Shown: one piece after another, positions 1 to 10,239 of the stretch
Layout of the letters: the number at the start of each line of letters is the position of its first letter
How positions within the stretch are numbered: the first letter of the stretch is position 1
Assembly (NCBI RefSeq): GCF_001010285.1
Contig: NZ_CP011104.1
Location: 3,968,001-4,032,000 of the forward strand
DNA length: 64,000 nt
Origin: Photorhabdus thracensis
GTDB taxonomy: Bacteria > Pseudomonadota > Gammaproteobacteria > Enterobacterales > Enterobacteriaceae
Reading direction: 5' to 3'
Translations under genes and position numbers: made by a program
Notes under the pieces: generated by a model
The model's database searches: none
What the model saw: only the letters and a program-made list of their open reading frames with translations
Told to the model about the DNA's origin: nothing

Positions 1-831
1 TCCACGATTGTAAATATGGTGGCAGGTCACCTGAGTATCATTTACGGCTTACGTGGCCCAAGTATCTCTATCGCCACAGCATGTACATCAGGTGTGCATA
101 ATATCGGTCATGCTGCTCGTATTATTGCTTATAATGATGCGGATATTATGCTGGCAGGTGGCGCAGAAAAAGCCAGTACGCCACTGGGAGTGGGTGGCTT
201 TGGCGCTGCCCGTGCTTTGTCTACCCGTAACGATAATCCACAGGGTGCAAGCCGGCCGTGGGATAAAGACCGTGATGGTTTTGTTCTGGGGGATGGTGCA
301 GGTATTCTGGTGCTGGAAGAGTATGAGCACGCGAAGAGACGCGGTGCGAAAATTTACGCGGAAATCGTTGGCTTTGGTATGAGTAGTGATGCCTACCATA
401 TGACGTCACCTCCAGAAGATGGTGCTGGCGCTGCGCTGGCGATGGAAAATGCCCTGAAAGATGCCAGTATTACCACTGAGCAGGTGGGATATATTAATGC
501 TCACGGTACTTCAACACCAACCGGCGACTTAGCGGAATCCCATGCAGTTGAGTCAGTATTTGGTGAAGGCACAGATGTTTTAGTCAGTTCTACCAAATCA
601 ATGACCGGCCATTTGTTAGGTGCTGCTGGTGCAGTGGAATCTATTTTCACTATCTTGGCACTACGTGATCAAATTGTTCCACCAACTATCAACCTGGAAA
701 ACCAGGATGAGAACTGCCGTCTGGATTTCGTTCCTCGCGAATCCCGCAAGGTGCAGGGCATGGAATATGCGTTATGTAACTCTTTCGGTTTCGGTGGTAC
801 TAACGGCTCACTGATTTTCCGTAAGATATAA
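1..831 (+). CDS. fabF: 3-oxoacyl-[ACP] synthase II (partial, 5' end outside window)
   Basis: Condenses malonyl-ACP with acyl-ACP in cytosolic fatty acid elongation; KAS II controls the temperature-dependent step to cis-vaccenate in enterobacteria. The reading frame is open from base 1, so about 276 C-terminal residues of a roughly 413-residue protein are visible. The thiolase-fold triad is all present: the nucleophile Cys in TACTSG (codon 28), His in NAHGTSTP and His in [12 protein letters not shown]. The GFGGTNGSL tail is the normal C terminus. It is followed by a strong hairpin terminator, so pabC downstream has its own start of transcription or depends on read-through. Near-identical to the E. 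coli protein by eye. Confidence 0.97.
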   Translation, partial: STIVNMVAGHLSIIYGLRGPSISIATACTSGVHNIGHAARIIAYNDADIMLAGGAEKASTPLGVGGFGAARALSTRNDNPQGASRPWDKDRDGFVLGDGAGILVLEEYEHAKRRGAKIYAEIVGFGMSSDAYHMTSPPEDGAGAALAMENALKDASITTEQVGYINAHGTSTPTGDLAESHAVESVFGEGTDVLVSSTKSMTGHLLGAAGAVESIFTILALRDQIVPPTINLENQDENCRLDFVPRESRKVQGMEYALCNSFGFGGTNGSLIFRKI

Positions 832-866
832 GCCTTATTTTTGTAAATACTTTAAGGCGACAGAAT

Positions 867-904
867 AAAGAGCTCCAATAGTTAATAATTATTGGAGCTC
901 TTTT
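867..904 (+). terminator. Rho-independent terminator after fabF
   Basis: Arms AAGAGCTCCAATA and TATTGGAGCTCTT flank a short loop and are followed by a T-run, 35 bases past the fabF stop. Confidence 0.85.
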
Positions 905-1014
905 CATAGCAGGCTCTGCGGGTATTTTTGCACTCATGTCAGCTATATACTATGATACCGCTTCTTGATAAGTTGGTTGAAATACCTTTTTTGAGTAATT
1001 AAGAACAAAGTTAT

Positions 1015-1839
1015 ATGTATTGGATTAATGGGGAGCGGTGCGACTATTTGCCAGTGAATGATCGTTCAGTTCAGTTCGGGGATGGTTGTTTTACAACAGC
1101 AAAAATAGAGCAGGGACAGGCCGCTTTGCTGTCATTGCATATCCGAAGATTACAAAAAGGCGTTGAAAAGTTATATCTTCCACAACCCGATTGGCAACAG
1201 CTTGAAAACCATATAAAGCAGATTGCTTCCACTACTGGACAAGGCGTACTTAAAGTTATTCTTTCCCGTGGAGCAGGAGGGCGTGGTTACAGTGCACAGG
1301 GTTTTACACAACCAAATCAGATCCTGTCTCTCACTCCTTATCCCGAAAAATATCTGAAACAACGTCAGGAAGGCCTTTCTCTGGTGCTCAGTCCGATACC
1401 CATGGGAATAAATCCCTATCTTGCCGGAATTAAACACCTTAACCGATTGGAACAGGTATTGATTAAATCATTTATCGAAAAGTCAAATGCTGATGAAGCC
1501 TTGGTACTCGATACAGATGGTTTATTGGTTGAGTGCTGTACTGCAAACATTTTCTGGCGTAAAGGAAAAGATGTGTATACTCCTGATTTGCGGGGATGTG
1601 GAGTTGAAGGTGTGATGCGGGAAAAAATAATACAGTTATTATCAGAAAGTGACTATTACCTCTCCTGTGTAAATCGTTATCCTGAAACATTGGCTTATGC
1701 AGACGAGGTAATAGTTTGCAATTCTCTAATGCCGGTGATACCTGTCAGTGAAATTCAGGCTCATGAAAATCAGCCCGCATGGAAATATCAGTCAAGGGAG
1801 CTGTATGAATATTTGCTTCCTGAATGTCTGAAGTTGTAA
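1015..1839 (+). CDS. pabC: Aminodeoxychorismate lyase
   Basis: PLP enzyme of fold type IV that converts 4-amino-4-deoxychorismate into p-aminobenzoate and pyruvate for folate synthesis. 274 residues, against 269 in E. coli. The motif GIKHLNRLEQVL carries the PLP-binding Lys at residue 140, followed by the DEALVLD...ECCTANIFW segment typical of the family. It lies between fabF and mltG as in E. coli, 24 bases before mltG. The ATG at 1015 begins MYWINGE, the conserved N terminus. Confidence 0.95.
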   Translation: MYWINGERCDYLPVNDRSVQFGDGCFTTAKIEQGQAALLSLHIRRLQKGVEKLYLPQPDWQQLENHIKQIASTTGQGVLKVILSRGAGGRGYSAQGFTQPNQILSLTPYPEKYLKQRQEGLSLVLSPIPMGINPYLAGIKHLNRLEQVLIKSFIEKSNADEALVLDTDGLLVECCTANIFWRKGKDVYTPDLRGCGVEGVMREKIIQLLSESDYYLSCVNRYPETLAYADEVIVCNSLMPVIPVSEIQAHENQPAWKYQSRELYEYLLPECLKL

Positions 1840-1866
1840 TTCGCTCTGTGTTTAAGTGATTAATTG

Positions 1867-2892
1867 ATGAACCGGAAAAAGCACTTTTTTGCCCTATTGG
1901 CTTTGATTGTCATTGTGGCGGCAATATTACTCTATGCTGGTTATAAGAAAGTTGAAAGATTTGCAGATCAAACATTGGCAATCAAACAAGATCGGGTATT
2001 CACATTGCCGGCAGGTATTGGCCGTCATAGTCTGGAGGCATTATTGGTTCAGGATAACTTGATTAAAGATAGTCATATTTTCCCTTGGTTATTAAGGCTG
2101 GAGCCAAAACTTGCTGAATTTAAAGCGGGAACTTACCAGTTGACACGAGAAATGACATTGAGGGAAATGTTGCAATTATTCTCCAGTGGCAAGGAGGCGC
2201 AATTTACGGTCCGTTTTGTCGAAGGTAGCCGTTTATCTGACTGGTGGAAAATACTACAACAATCTGAGTATCTTAAACATGAACTGAATGATAAAAGTGC
2301 TCAGGAATTGGCTGAAATACTGGGTATCAAAGTGACTGATACTCTGGAAGGGAGGCTCTATCCGGATACTTATCACTATACGGCGGGGACGAGCGATGTC
2401 GCATTACTGAAACGGGCATACCGACAGATGCAAATGACGCTTGAAGAAGAATGGCAAAAGCGCGATAAAAACCTGCCTTATAAAAGTGCTTATGAAATGT
2501 TGATTATGGCGTCGATAATTGAGAAAGAGACCAGTGTTGAGGCTGAACGGACAAAAGTAGCTTCTGTATTTATTAACCGTTTACGGTTGAATATGCGGCT
2601 ACAAACTGATCCGACAGTAATTTATGGCTTAGGAGAAAAATATACAGGCACTATTTTTCGCAAAGATTTAACCACACTGACGCCATACAATACTTACATG
2701 ATTAATGGCTTGCCACCTACGCCAATTGCTATGCCCGGTCTTGCTTCGATAAAAGCAGCTGCGCACCCGGCAAAAACTGAATTTCTCTATTTTGTCGCGG
2801 ATGGTAAAGGCGGTCATACTTTTACGACCAATCTGGCGGCGCATAACAGAGCGGTGAATATTTACCGTCAGGGATTAAGACAGAGCAGATGA
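1867..2892 (+). CDS. mltG: Endolytic murein transglycosylase MltG
   Basis: Inner-membrane lytic transglycosylase that cleaves nascent glycan strands and is thought to end their elongation. 341 residues; one N-terminal membrane segment (about residues 9-25), then a periplasmic YceG/LysM-like and catalytic domain. The catalytic Glu lies in the conserved IIEKETS motif, and [11 protein letters not shown] is a family signature. A TTG directly before the ATG (1864) could also start translation; the ATG is preferred. The gene overlaps tmk by 4 bases (ATGA), which indicates translational coupling. Confidence 0.94.
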   Translation: MNRKKHFFALLALIVIVAAILLYAGYKKVERFADQTLAIKQDRVFTLPAGIGRHSLEALLVQDNLIKDSHIFPWLLRLEPKLAEFKAGTYQLTREMTLREMLQLFSSGKEAQFTVRFVEGSRLSDWWKILQQSEYLKHELNDKSAQELAEILGIKVTDTLEGRLYPDTYHYTAGTSDVALLKRAYRQMQMTLEEEWQKRDKNLPYKSAYEMLIMASIIEKETSVEAERTKVASVFINRLRLNMRLQTDPTVIYGLGEKYTGTIFRKDLTTLTPYNTYMINGLPPTPIAMPGLASIKAAAHPAKTEFLYFVADGKGGHTFTTNLAAHNRAVNIYRQGLRQSR

Positions 2893-3527
2893 ACAGCAAA
2901 TTTATTGTTATTGAAGGGTTAGAGGGTGCAGGAAAAACTTCAGCGATGAAAACAGTCGTTGAAAGATTGCAGCAGCACGGTATTCAGGACTTAGTTTTTA
3001 CCCGTGAACCGGGTGGAACACCACTGGCAGAAAAATTACGTGAGTTAATTAAGCAAGGTATTGAAGGTGAATCTCTGACGGATAAAGCAGAGGTGCTGAT
3101 GTTATATGCAGCCAGGGTGCAATTGGTCGAAAATGTGATTAAACCTGCTCTGGCCCGCGGTGCATGGGTTGTGGGTGATCGTCATGATCTCTCTTCTCAG
3201 GCGTATCAAGGAGGAGGACGTGGTATTGATAAAAACTTGATGACTTCGCTGCGTGATACCGTTCTTGGTGATTTTCATCCTGATCTGACTATTTATCTTG
3301 ATCTTCCTCCTCAGATTGGTTTGCTGCGCGCCCGTGAGCGCGGGGAATTAGATAGAATTGAAAAAGAGTCGATGGATTTCTTTGATCGTACTCGCAGCTG
3401 TTACCTGGAGTTTGCGGCACAAGATAAGCGTATTGTGACTGTTGATGCTGCTCAACCAATAGAACAGGTACAAGCCGATATTTGCCAAGCCCTTGAGCAA
3501 TGGCTGAAACAGCAGGAAAATGGCTAA
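2889..3527 (+). CDS. tmk: Thymidylate kinase
   Basis: Phosphorylates dTMP to dTDP with ATP in the cytosol, a required step in dTTP supply. 212 residues. The P-loop GLEGAGKT is at residues 10-17, [11 protein letters not shown] is the dTMP-binding segment, and [17 protein letters not shown] holds the DR(Y/H) motif. The start overlaps the mltG stop by ATGA and the stop shares one base with the holB start, so mltG-tmk-holB is tightly coupled. Confidence 0.97.
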   Translation: MNSKFIVIEGLEGAGKTSAMKTVVERLQQHGIQDLVFTREPGGTPLAEKLRELIKQGIEGESLTDKAEVLMLYAARVQLVENVIKPALARGAWVVGDRHDLSSQAYQGGGRGIDKNLMTSLRDTVLGDFHPDLTIYLDLPPQIGLLRARERGELDRIEKESMDFFDRTRSCYLEFAAQDKRIVTVDAAQPIEQVQADICQALEQWLKQQENG

Positions 3528-4516
3528 TGAATTGGTATCCGTGGCTTAATCAGGCATACCGTCAGTTGGTAGAATTCCATCAGCAAGGACGAGGCCACCA
3601 TGCTTTATTACTTCATGCTAATGCCGGTACTGGGGCTGATGTGTTGATATATGGGTTAAGCCGTTGGTTGATGTGTCAGAATAAACAGGGGATGAAAAGC
3701 TGTGGGGAGTGTCATAGTTGTCATCTGATGATGGCAGAAACTCATCCTGATTGGCATATTATGTCACCGGAGAAGGGGAAAACCAGTGTTGGTGTAGAAG
3801 CGGTACGCCAGATTACGGAAAAGCTTTATAGTCGTTCTCAGCAAGGTGGTGTAAAAATTGTCTGTCTGCCTTTGGTCGAATGTCTGACAGATGCAGCTGC
3901 CAATGCATTATTGAAAACGTTGGAAGAGCCGCCGGAACATACCTATTTTCTTCTGGAATGTCGTCAGCCAGCCAACCTTTTGGCAACTTTGCGCAGTCGC
4001 TGTTTTTACTATTTTCTACCGGTGCCTGAAGCAGAAACCAGCTTTTATTGGTTGCAAAAACAGTTACCTGTCATTTCTTCGGTTGATGCAATGACGGCGT
4101 TGAAACTGTCTCAGGGTGCACCTGTGGCGGCAGAACAATTGCTGCAACCGGAGCAATGGCAGATTCGGAGGCAGTTCTGTCAGGCTGTTGAACAGGCTTT
4201 GGCTAAACGTGATGCTTTATCACTTTTATCCCAGTTAAATCACGAAGATGCGCCGCAGCACCTTCATTGGCTGATTAGTTTGTTACTTGATGCGGTAAAG
4301 TGGCAACAGCAGGCGCGGAGTTATTGCATCAATCAGGATCAACAAACGCTGATTTATCAATTAAGCTCCATGCATACTATGGCTGTTTTATTACAAGGCG
4401 TTGATGACTGGACGTATTGTCGTCATCAGCTACTCTCAGTCGTGGGCGTAAACCGGGAGTTGTTGCTGACAGAGCAATTGCTCAATTGGGAAAAACAGTT
4501 TCCCTCACAATTCTGA
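3527..4516 (+). CDS. holB: DNA polymerase III subunit delta'
   Basis: Clamp-loader subunit that helps load the beta clamp on primed DNA. Start chosen at 3527 (MNWYPWL), which matches the E. coli N terminus and overlaps the tmk stop by one base (TAATG); a start 27 bases upstream would lie inside tmk. 329 residues. The zinc-binding cysteines are seen in CGECHSC, the TDAAANALLKTLEEPP segment is the conserved AAA+ region, and LRSRC is the SRC motif. The P-loop region is degenerate, as normal for delta', which does not hydrolyse ATP. Confidence 0.95.
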   Translation: MNWYPWLNQAYRQLVEFHQQGRGHHALLLHANAGTGADVLIYGLSRWLMCQNKQGMKSCGECHSCHLMMAETHPDWHIMSPEKGKTSVGVEAVRQITEKLYSRSQQGGVKIVCLPLVECLTDAAANALLKTLEEPPEHTYFLLECRQPANLLATLRSRCFYYFLPVPEAETSFYWLQKQLPVISSVDAMTALKLSQGAPVAAEQLLQPEQWQIRRQFCQAVEQALAKRDALSLLSQLNHEDAPQHLHWLISLLLDAVKWQQQARSYCINQDQQTLIYQLSSMHTMAVLLQGVDDWTYCRHQLLSVVGVNRELLLTEQLLNWEKQFPSQF

Positions 4517-4540
4517 AATCTTTTTGTATACGAGTTTAAT

Positions 4541-5326
4541 ATGTTGTTAGTGGATTCGCATTGTCATCTTGATTGTCTTGATTATGAAAACCTGCATAAA
4601 AATGTAGATGATGTTGTTGCAAAGGCGGCGGTTCGGGAAGTTAAATTTATGTTGGCAGTAGCGACTACGCTACCCGGTTTCCGCCAAATGAAAACCCTGA
4701 TCGGTGAACGGGAAAATATCGTCTTTTCCTGTGGTATTCATCCGCTTAATCTGGATGAAGGCTATGATTTTGATGAGCTGGCACGTTTAGCTGCTGGGAA
4801 TGAAGTTGTCGCATTGGGTGAAACCGGGCTGGATTACTATTATCAGCAGGATAATGCTGAACTACAACGAACCTCGTTTCGTGAACATATTCGTATCGGA
4901 CGTAAACTCAATAAGCCAGTTATTGTTCATACCCGCAGTGCCCGTGATGATACTTTGCGGGTATTGCGTGAAGAACAGGCACAAGAATGTGGTGGTGTTT
5001 TGCATTGTTTTACTGAGGATAAAGATACCGCCAGAGAATTATTGGATTTAGGCTTCTACATTTCGTTCTCCGGTATTGTGACTTTCCGTAATGCGGAGCA
5101 AATTCGTGAAGCAGCAAGATATGTACCGTTGGATCGTATTCTGATTGAAACCGATTCTCCTTATCTTGCACCGGTGCCGCATCGTGGCAAAGAAAACCAG
5201 CCTGCATACGTGCGTGATGTTGCGGAATATATGGCTGTGCTCAAAGGTGTGAGTATTGAGGATCTGGCTCAGGTTTCCACGCAGAATTTTTGCGACCTAT
5301 TTCATGTTGATGTATGCGAAATTTGA
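4541..5326 (+). CDS. ycfH: TatD-family metal-dependent hydrolase YcfH
   Basis: Member of the TatD DNase family, TIM-barrel metallohydrolases; the physiological substrate is not settled. 261 residues against 265 in E. coli. Metal-ligand motifs are DSHCHLD at residues 5-11, GETGLDYYY, PVIVHTR, LHCFTE and the final ETDSPYLAP. It follows holB by 24 bases and ends that cluster. In E. coli ptsG comes next; here hinT starts 70 bases later, so ptsG is absent from this place. Confidence 0.93.
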   Translation: MLLVDSHCHLDCLDYENLHKNVDDVVAKAAVREVKFMLAVATTLPGFRQMKTLIGERENIVFSCGIHPLNLDEGYDFDELARLAAGNEVVALGETGLDYYYQQDNAELQRTSFREHIRIGRKLNKPVIVHTRSARDDTLRVLREEQAQECGGVLHCFTEDKDTARELLDLGFYISFSGIVTFRNAEQIREAARYVPLDRILIETDSPYLAPVPHRGKENQPAYVRDVAEYMAVLKGVSIEDLAQVSTQNFCDLFHVDVCEI

Positions 5327-5396
5327 TTTATCAACTTGAATTTGTGATTTGTAAGCGCTCATATATCTCTTGTTATTTGAATAAAAGGAAAATGTG

Positions 5397-5747
5397 ATGG
5401 CAGAAGAAACTATTTTCAGCAAAATTATTCGTCGTGAAATACCTTCTGATATTGTTTATCAGGACGATCTGGTGACTGCATTTCGCGATATTTCTCCACA
5501 GGCACCGATTCATATTTTGATTGTTCCCAATGTTTTGATCCCGACAGTGAACGATGTCAAGGCAGAGCATGAAGCCGCGTTGGGACGAATGATGACGGTT
5601 GCAGCAAAAATTGCTGAACAGGAAGGTATTGCCGAAGATGGATATCGTTTGATTATGAACTGTAACCGTCATGCGGGACAGGAAGTTTACCATATTCATA
5701 TGCATCTGGTTGGCGGCCGCCATTTGGGGCCATTACTGTTGAAGTAA
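5397..5747 (+). CDS. hinT: Purine nucleoside phosphoramidase HinT (HIT family)
   Basis: Cytosolic histidine-triad hydrolase that cleaves P-N bonds of adenosine phosphoramidates. 116 residues. The HIT motif HIHMHLVGG lies near the C terminus and the [12 protein letters not shown] lead-in is conserved. ATG 5397 is preferred over an adjacent GTG at 5394 because it sits at good distance from AAAAGGAAA and gives the conserved [20 protein letters not shown] start. Confidence 0.96.
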   Translation: MAEETIFSKIIRREIPSDIVYQDDLVTAFRDISPQAPIHILIVPNVLIPTVNDVKAEHEAALGRMMTVAAKIAEQEGIAEDGYRLIMNCNRHAGQEVYHIHMHLVGGRHLGPLLLK

Positions 5748-5943
5748 ACGTGAAGTGCCAAAATTCGTTTATATAGTATATAGCCAGATATTCGGGGGTA
5801 TTTTTCTCATAATAGTCCCGGATATCTTGATTTTTAATAAATGCTACTGATTTTATTACTGAGGTTGAACCGATAATAGATTGCTGGTGTCACAGCAGAA
5901 ACTTATCTGTTTCTTTAAACTCTGTAATTGGAATAATAGGTTG

Positions 5944-6510
5944 ATGAAAAGAATTGTTTTTGTAGCGCTATCGGTCATGTTTCTGGCTGGTTGTCCATCT
6001 TTGCCTCCGCAGCAGCCTGAGCCTCCCACTCCGGTTATACCCGTGACCCCAACGGAACCGACGCCACCACCTGAGAAAGTTCCTGAGCTACCTAAAATGC
6101 GCGAAATTGACTGGGAAAGGACTGTGCAACCATTGGTAGAGCAAATGGTTAAGGCAAATGGGCTGGAAAGCGGCAAGTTACTGTTAGTTGATACAGTAAA
6201 AAATAACACTAATGGTGTGTTGCAAACCATGCAAGTCACTGATGTTTTGCGTCAAGCCATCAATAACAAAAATGTTTTTGCATTAGTACCGCAAAATCAG
6301 GTACAGAGCGCTCGCCAATCTTTGGGCTTGTCTGAAGAAGATAGCCTGGGATTACGCAGCAAAGCGATTGGTCTGGCTCGTTACTTAAATGCGGATTATG
6401 TTCTCTATTCTATCGTTTCAGGTAACAGTGATAAGCGAGATATTGTTATGCAACTGATGATTGTACAGACAGGTGAGATTCTCTGGTCAGGGCACGGTGA
6501 CGTTAAGTAA
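5944..6510 (+). CDS. lpoB: Penicillin-binding protein activator LpoB
   Basis: Outer-membrane lipoprotein that reaches through the periplasm to activate the bifunctional peptidoglycan synthase PBP1B. 188 residues, against 213 in E. coli. A short signal sequence ends in the lipobox LAGC with Cys17; a proline-rich linker (about residues 20-47) leads into the globular domain with LLVDTVKNNTNG, SLGLRSKAIGLAR and the terminal QTGEILWSG. The shorter total length comes mainly from the linker. The ATG after TTGATG is chosen because it gives a normal signal peptide. ycfL, which lies between hinT and lpoB in E. coli, is missing. Confidence 0.9.
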   Translation: MKRIVFVALSVMFLAGCPSLPPQQPEPPTPVIPVTPTEPTPPPEKVPELPKMREIDWERTVQPLVEQMVKANGLESGKLLLVDTVKNNTNGVLQTMQVTDVLRQAINNKNVFALVPQNQVQSARQSLGLSEEDSLGLRSKAIGLARYLNADYVLYSIVSGNSDKRDIVMQLMIVQTGEILWSGHGDVK

Positions 6511-7360
6511 TCAAGATTGTTTATTGCGGGTGTTATGCAGGCAATGGCCTTATACAACAGCAAGCAGCTGGAAGATAAGGCCGTTAAGCGGTCTGACAAA
6601 TGAAAGCTATTACGCCACCGATGGCGAATATCATATTGTCGGCCGTAGACAGTGGCAGCAAGGGAAGCAGCTTGGCGTTAACCGTCAGCGTGAAAACGCC
6701 ATCCTGCGTCATCTCAGCCAGACAAAAATTGCTCCGCAAGTTATTGCAATGGCTCCCCATTGGTTGTTACTAGAATGGCTGCCCGGTCATCTTATTGAGC
6801 AAAATGAATTTTCTCAGCCTGATTTTCTGCAAAAACTGGCGGCATTATTGACCACTTTGCATCATCAGCCGCTGTTCGGTTACCCGCTTCAACTACGGCA
6901 TCAGTTAGAAAGCCACTGGTTGCAAATTGATAAAGCGCGTCTTACTCCTCGTTGGTTGCGGCTGCATAAACAATTTATATCGTCTTCGATGCCTTCAATA
7001 CTAAAACTATCACCTGCTCATATGGATGTTCATTGCGGTAATTTGCTTAATACGCCTCAGGGGCTGAAACTCATTGACTGGGAATATGCAGCTGATACCG
7101 ATATCGGATTTGCGTTAGCGACGCTATTTCGTACCAATCATTGGGATGAACCGCAGCAGCAGGATTTTTTGCGCTGCTATTGCAGTCAGCCATCAGGATA
7201 CCGGGATCGAACATTATTGACGCGTCAGATTAAACATTGGCAACCTTGGGTTGACTATATGATTTTGATGTGGTCTGAAGTGCGCTGGAAACAGAGTGGT
7301 AATCCACAATTTTTAGAGTTAGCGCAACCGTTGCGTCTCTCTTTTGGTCTAACGTTTTAA
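6497..7360 (+). CDS. thiK: Thiamine kinase
   Basis: Phosphorylates thiamine to thiamine phosphate in salvage. It has the aminoglycoside-phosphotransferase/choline-kinase fold: HMDVHCGNLL is the Brenner-type catalytic loop (Asp base) and LIDWEYA carries the metal-binding Asp. GTG 6497 is the best start: the residues after it align with the E. coli N terminus and it overlaps the lpoB stop by 14 bases. An in-frame TTG at 6461 would lie deep in lpoB. 287 residues against 274 in E. coli. The N-terminal third is more divergent than the rest. Confidence 0.87.
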   Translation: MTLSNQDCLLRVLCRQWPYTTASSWKIRPLSGLTNESYYATDGEYHIVGRRQWQQGKQLGVNRQRENAILRHLSQTKIAPQVIAMAPHWLLLEWLPGHLIEQNEFSQPDFLQKLAALLTTLHHQPLFGYPLQLRHQLESHWLQIDKARLTPRWLRLHKQFISSSMPSILKLSPAHMDVHCGNLLNTPQGLKLIDWEYAADTDIGFALATLFRTNHWDEPQQQDFLRCYCSQPSGYRDRTLLTRQIKHWQPWVDYMILMWSEVRWKQSGNPQFLELAQPLRLSFGLTF

Positions 7361-7410
7361 ATCAATCACGCTGCATTGATTGCAGCACATGAATACAAGT
7401 GAGGAATGTT

Positions 7411-8433
7411 ATGGGTCCGGTAATGTTAGATGTTGTCAGTTATGAACTCGATAATGAAGAAAAGGAAATTTTGCAACATCCATTAGTGGGCGGTTTAATT
7501 CTGTTTACCCGCAATTTTCATGATGTTGAGCAATTACGTGAATTGGTACGTCAAATTCGTCAGGCATCCCGTCATCGTCTTGTGATTGCCGTTGATCAGG
7601 AAGGTGGCAGAGTTCAGCGTTTCCGTGAAGGGTTCACCTGTTTACCCGCGGCCCAGTCTTTTGCTGGATTGAGTGATAATTTCAATGGCATTAAATTGGC
7701 GGAAGAAGCGGGTTGGCTGATGGCGTCTGAAATGATTGCAATGGATATCGATATCAGTTTTGCGCCTGTGCTGGATTTAGGTCATCAATGTGCAGCTATT
7801 GGTGAACGTTCATTCCATGAACATCCTGAGCAGGCCAAGATGATGGCAGAGCATTTTATTAAAGGAATGCATTCTGCTGGTATGAAATCGACGGGTAAAC
7901 ATTTTCCGGGGCATGGTGCTGTCAATGCGGATTCTCATAAAGAAACGCCCCATGATGATCGTCCGCTGGACGTTATTTGTTGTCATGATATGTCTATTTT
8001 CCGTGATTTTATCCAGCGTAATTTGTTGGATGCGATTATGCCGGCTCATGTGATCTATTCTCAGGTGGATAAGCATCCTGCCAGCGGATCGTCATATTGG
8101 TTGAAATCGGTACTGCGTCAGCAATTGGGCTTTAATGGTGTGATATTTTCGGATGATCTCTCTATGGAGGGGGCGGCGATTATGGGCAGTTACGCTGAAC
8201 GCGGGCAGGCTGCGCTGAATGCAGGTTGTGACATGATCCTAGTGTGTAATAACCGTGACGGGGCGGTCAGTGTGCTTGATAACTTGCCTCAGACCAAAGT
8301 AGAGAAAGTCTCGGAATTATATCATCAGGGCGGCCAATTCAGCCTGAATGAGCTAAAGAATTCAAAACGCTGGCAGCAGGCTAATAAAGCATTAACGGTT
8401 TTACATGAGAAATGGCAGTGTTGTGTTCGGTGA
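7411..8433 (+). CDS. nagZ: Beta-N-acetylhexosaminidase NagZ
   Basis: Cytosolic GH3 enzyme that removes GlcNAc from anhydro-muropeptides during cell-wall recycling; its products influence AmpC induction in species with ampR. 340 residues. [13 protein letters not shown] is the sugar-binding loop, [16 protein letters not shown] carries the mobile His of the catalytic dyad and [11 protein letters not shown] holds the nucleophile Asp. ATG 7411 gives the conserved MGPVMLDV start, preceded by GTGAGGA. ycfP, next in E. coli, is absent here. Confidence 0.96.
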   Translation: MGPVMLDVVSYELDNEEKEILQHPLVGGLILFTRNFHDVEQLRELVRQIRQASRHRLVIAVDQEGGRVQRFREGFTCLPAAQSFAGLSDNFNGIKLAEEAGWLMASEMIAMDIDISFAPVLDLGHQCAAIGERSFHEHPEQAKMMAEHFIKGMHSAGMKSTGKHFPGHGAVNADSHKETPHDDRPLDVICCHDMSIFRDFIQRNLLDAIMPAHVIYSQVDKHPASGSSYWLKSVLRQQLGFNGVIFSDDLSMEGAAIMGSYAERGQAALNAGCDMILVCNNRDGAVSVLDNLPQTKVEKVSELYHQGGQFSLNELKNSKRWQQANKALTVLHEKWQCCVR

Positions 8434-8582
8434 GGGATGTTAAGGGATGGCAAAAAAAAGTTCTCAACTTGTCTGAGAAGAAATTAATGGAATGTCTTAA
8501 TCGCCTTGGGTATGACATTGAGATTGTCGTAAAACCCAGTCGAGAATTTATTGGGCATCGCACTTTTTGTTTTGCTGGATAG
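8412..8582 (+). pseudogene. Relic of HigA/XRE-type antitoxin (C-terminal part)
   Basis: Overlapping the nagZ 3' end in another frame is a 56-codon ORF. Its C-terminal half reads LSEKKLMECLNRLGYDIEIVV, the segment after the helix-turn-helix in short XRE antitoxins (usually LSxDKLVxxLNRLGYDVEIxV). The N-terminal HTH is missing: upstream bases are nagZ. No toxin gene is adjacent. I read it as what remains of a toxin-antitoxin pair; a short expressed peptide is not excluded. A weak hairpin (8594-8620) follows. Confidence 0.5.
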
Positions 8583-8697
8583 GGGAATGCCAAGGGAATA
8601 CGGGGGAGTCACATATTCCCCGTTTATCGAGCCAAATCCAACCAACTGAAAATAAATTGACAATCTTTATGATTGATGTTTATTTCTTCAAAAGAAT

Positions 8698-8711
8698 TTG
8701 ATGTTGTTCAA
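8698..8711 (+). promoter_or_regulatory. Possible FNR box upstream of ndh
   Basis: TTGATGTTGTTCAA matches the FNR consensus TTGAT-N4-ATCAA at nine of ten defined bases. FNR represses ndh under anaerobic conditions in E. coli. The site is 138 bases before the start codon; no clear promoter was placed relative to it. Confidence 0.4.
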
Positions 8712-8778
8712 TTTTGGTATGACCAACTAACCAGCCGTGGTATTCTGGAACTATCACATCAGTTATTTATTTCAAACT

Positions 8779-8823
8779 AAATGTTATCTAAGGATATTGT
8801 TTTAATATCCTTAGATAACATTT
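8779..8823. repeat. Perfect 20-bp inverted repeat before ndh
   Basis: Arms 8779-8798 and 8804-8823 are exact reverse complements around a 5-base loop and end 25 bases before the ndh ATG. The stem is AT-rich with a central TAAGGATA/TATCCTTA. There is no T-run after it, so it does not look like a normal terminator; it would form a hairpin in the ndh leader. Confidence 0.85.
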
Positions 8824-8848
8824 GATTTACATTTTTAGTGGAGTAGTC

Positions 8849-10153
8849 ATGTCAACACCAAAGAAGAGAATTGTGATCATTGGTGGCGGTGCTGGTGGTT
8901 TGGAACTGGCAACCAGTCTGGGGCACAATCTGGGGCGCAAAAAGAGAGCAGAAATTGTGCTGGTGGATCGTAACCAAAGTCATTTATGGAAGCCGTTATT
9001 GCATGAAGTCGCGACAGGATCACTCGACGATGGGGTTGATGCGTTGAGTTATCTGGCTCACGCCCGTAATCACTATTTCAGTTTTCAATTAGGCACGTTG
9101 ACCGATATTCATCGTGACACCAAAAAGATTTCTTTGGCTGAGATCCGGGATGAATATAACGAGGTGTTGGTTCCTGAACGTGAACTGAGTTATGACATTC
9201 TGGTTATGGCTCTGGGCAGTAAATCTAATGATTTTAATACGCAAGGTGTGAAAGAACACTGCATCTTCCTGGATAACCCACAACAGGCGCATCGTTTCCA
9301 TAATGAAATGCTGAATCTGTTTCTTAAATACTCTGCAAGCAGTGGTCAGCAAGATAAGGTTAATATCGCTATCGTTGGTGGTGGGGCAACAGGTGTTGAG
9401 TTATCAGCGGAATTGTATAACGCGGTAAAACAACTTAACAGCTATGGTTTTGAGGGACTGAGTTCAGAAGCATTGAATGTGACGTTGGTAGAAGCAGGTG
9501 AGCGTATTTTGCCTGCATTGCCGGCACGCATTTCTGCTGCGGCGCATCAGGAGCTGACAAAACTTGGCGTTCATGTATTGACCAAAACTATGGTAACCAG
9601 TGCTGATGAGCATGGATTGAATACCAAAGAGGGTGATTTGATTAAAGCGGATCTCATGGTATGGGCGGCGGGTATCAAAGCACCTGATTTTATGAAAGAT
9701 ATTGCCGGCCTTGAAACTAACCGGATTAATCAACTGGTAGTGAAGCCAACGCTGCAAACGACATTTGATGACCATATTTTCGCCATTGGTGATTGTGCAT
9801 CATGCCCGAAGAAAGAAGGGGGTTTTGTTCCTCCGAGGGCACAGGCGGCTCACCAAATGGCTAGCCGTTGCCATAGCAATATTATGGCGTTGTTGAATGA
9901 CAAACCGTTAAAAGAATATACCTATAAAGATCATGGATCTCTGGTTTCGTTATCTAAATTCAGTACGGTTGGTAGTCTGATGGGTAATTTAATGCGTGGT
10001 TCAATGATGGTAGAAGGGCGTGTGGCTCGTGCTGTCTATATTTCATTATATCGAATGCATCAGGTAGCTTTGCATGGTTATATTAAAACTGGCTTGATGA
10101 TGTTGGTCGGTGGAATTAACCGTGTGATCCGTCCACGATTAAAATTGCATTAA
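8849..10153 (+). CDS. ndh: NADH:quinone oxidoreductase, type II
   Basis: Peripheral membrane flavoprotein that passes electrons from NADH to quinone without pumping protons. 434 residues. Two dinucleotide-binding motifs are visible, [10 protein letters not shown] for FAD near the N terminus and [13 protein letters not shown] for NADH near residue 180, with the later FAD contact [12 protein letters not shown] 8849 gives [14 protein letters not shown] as in E. coli; an upstream in-frame start at 8822 would begin inside the inverted repeat. The gene stands alone between the repeat and a hairpin. Confidence 0.97.
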   Translation: MSTPKKRIVIIGGGAGGLELATSLGHNLGRKKRAEIVLVDRNQSHLWKPLLHEVATGSLDDGVDALSYLAHARNHYFSFQLGTLTDIHRDTKKISLAEIRDEYNEVLVPERELSYDILVMALGSKSNDFNTQGVKEHCIFLDNPQQAHRFHNEMLNLFLKYSASSGQQDKVNIAIVGGGATGVELSAELYNAVKQLNSYGFEGLSSEALNVTLVEAGERILPALPARISAAAHQELTKLGVHVLTKTMVTSADEHGLNTKEGDLIKADLMVWAAGIKAPDFMKDIAGLETNRINQLVVKPTLQTTFDDHIFAIGDCASCPKKEGGFVPPRAQAAHQMASRCHSNIMALLNDKPLKEYTYKDHGSLVSLSKFSTVGSLMGNLMRGSMMVEGRVARAVYISLYRMHQVALHGYIKTGLMMLVGGINRVIRPRLKLH

Positions 10154-10167
10154 TTATTTAATCAATA

Positions 10168-10199
10168 CAAGGCCACTCGTAAAATAATGAGTGGCCTTG
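10168..10199. terminator. Hairpin between ndh and the converging protease gene
   Basis: Arms CAAGGCCACTC and GAGTGGCCTTG flank a 10-base loop between convergent genes. The T-run is weak on both strands; probably a bidirectional terminator. Confidence 0.6.
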
Positions 10200-10239
10200 A
10201 TAAAGCATCACTTATTTAGTTTGAAATAATTTATCTTAA

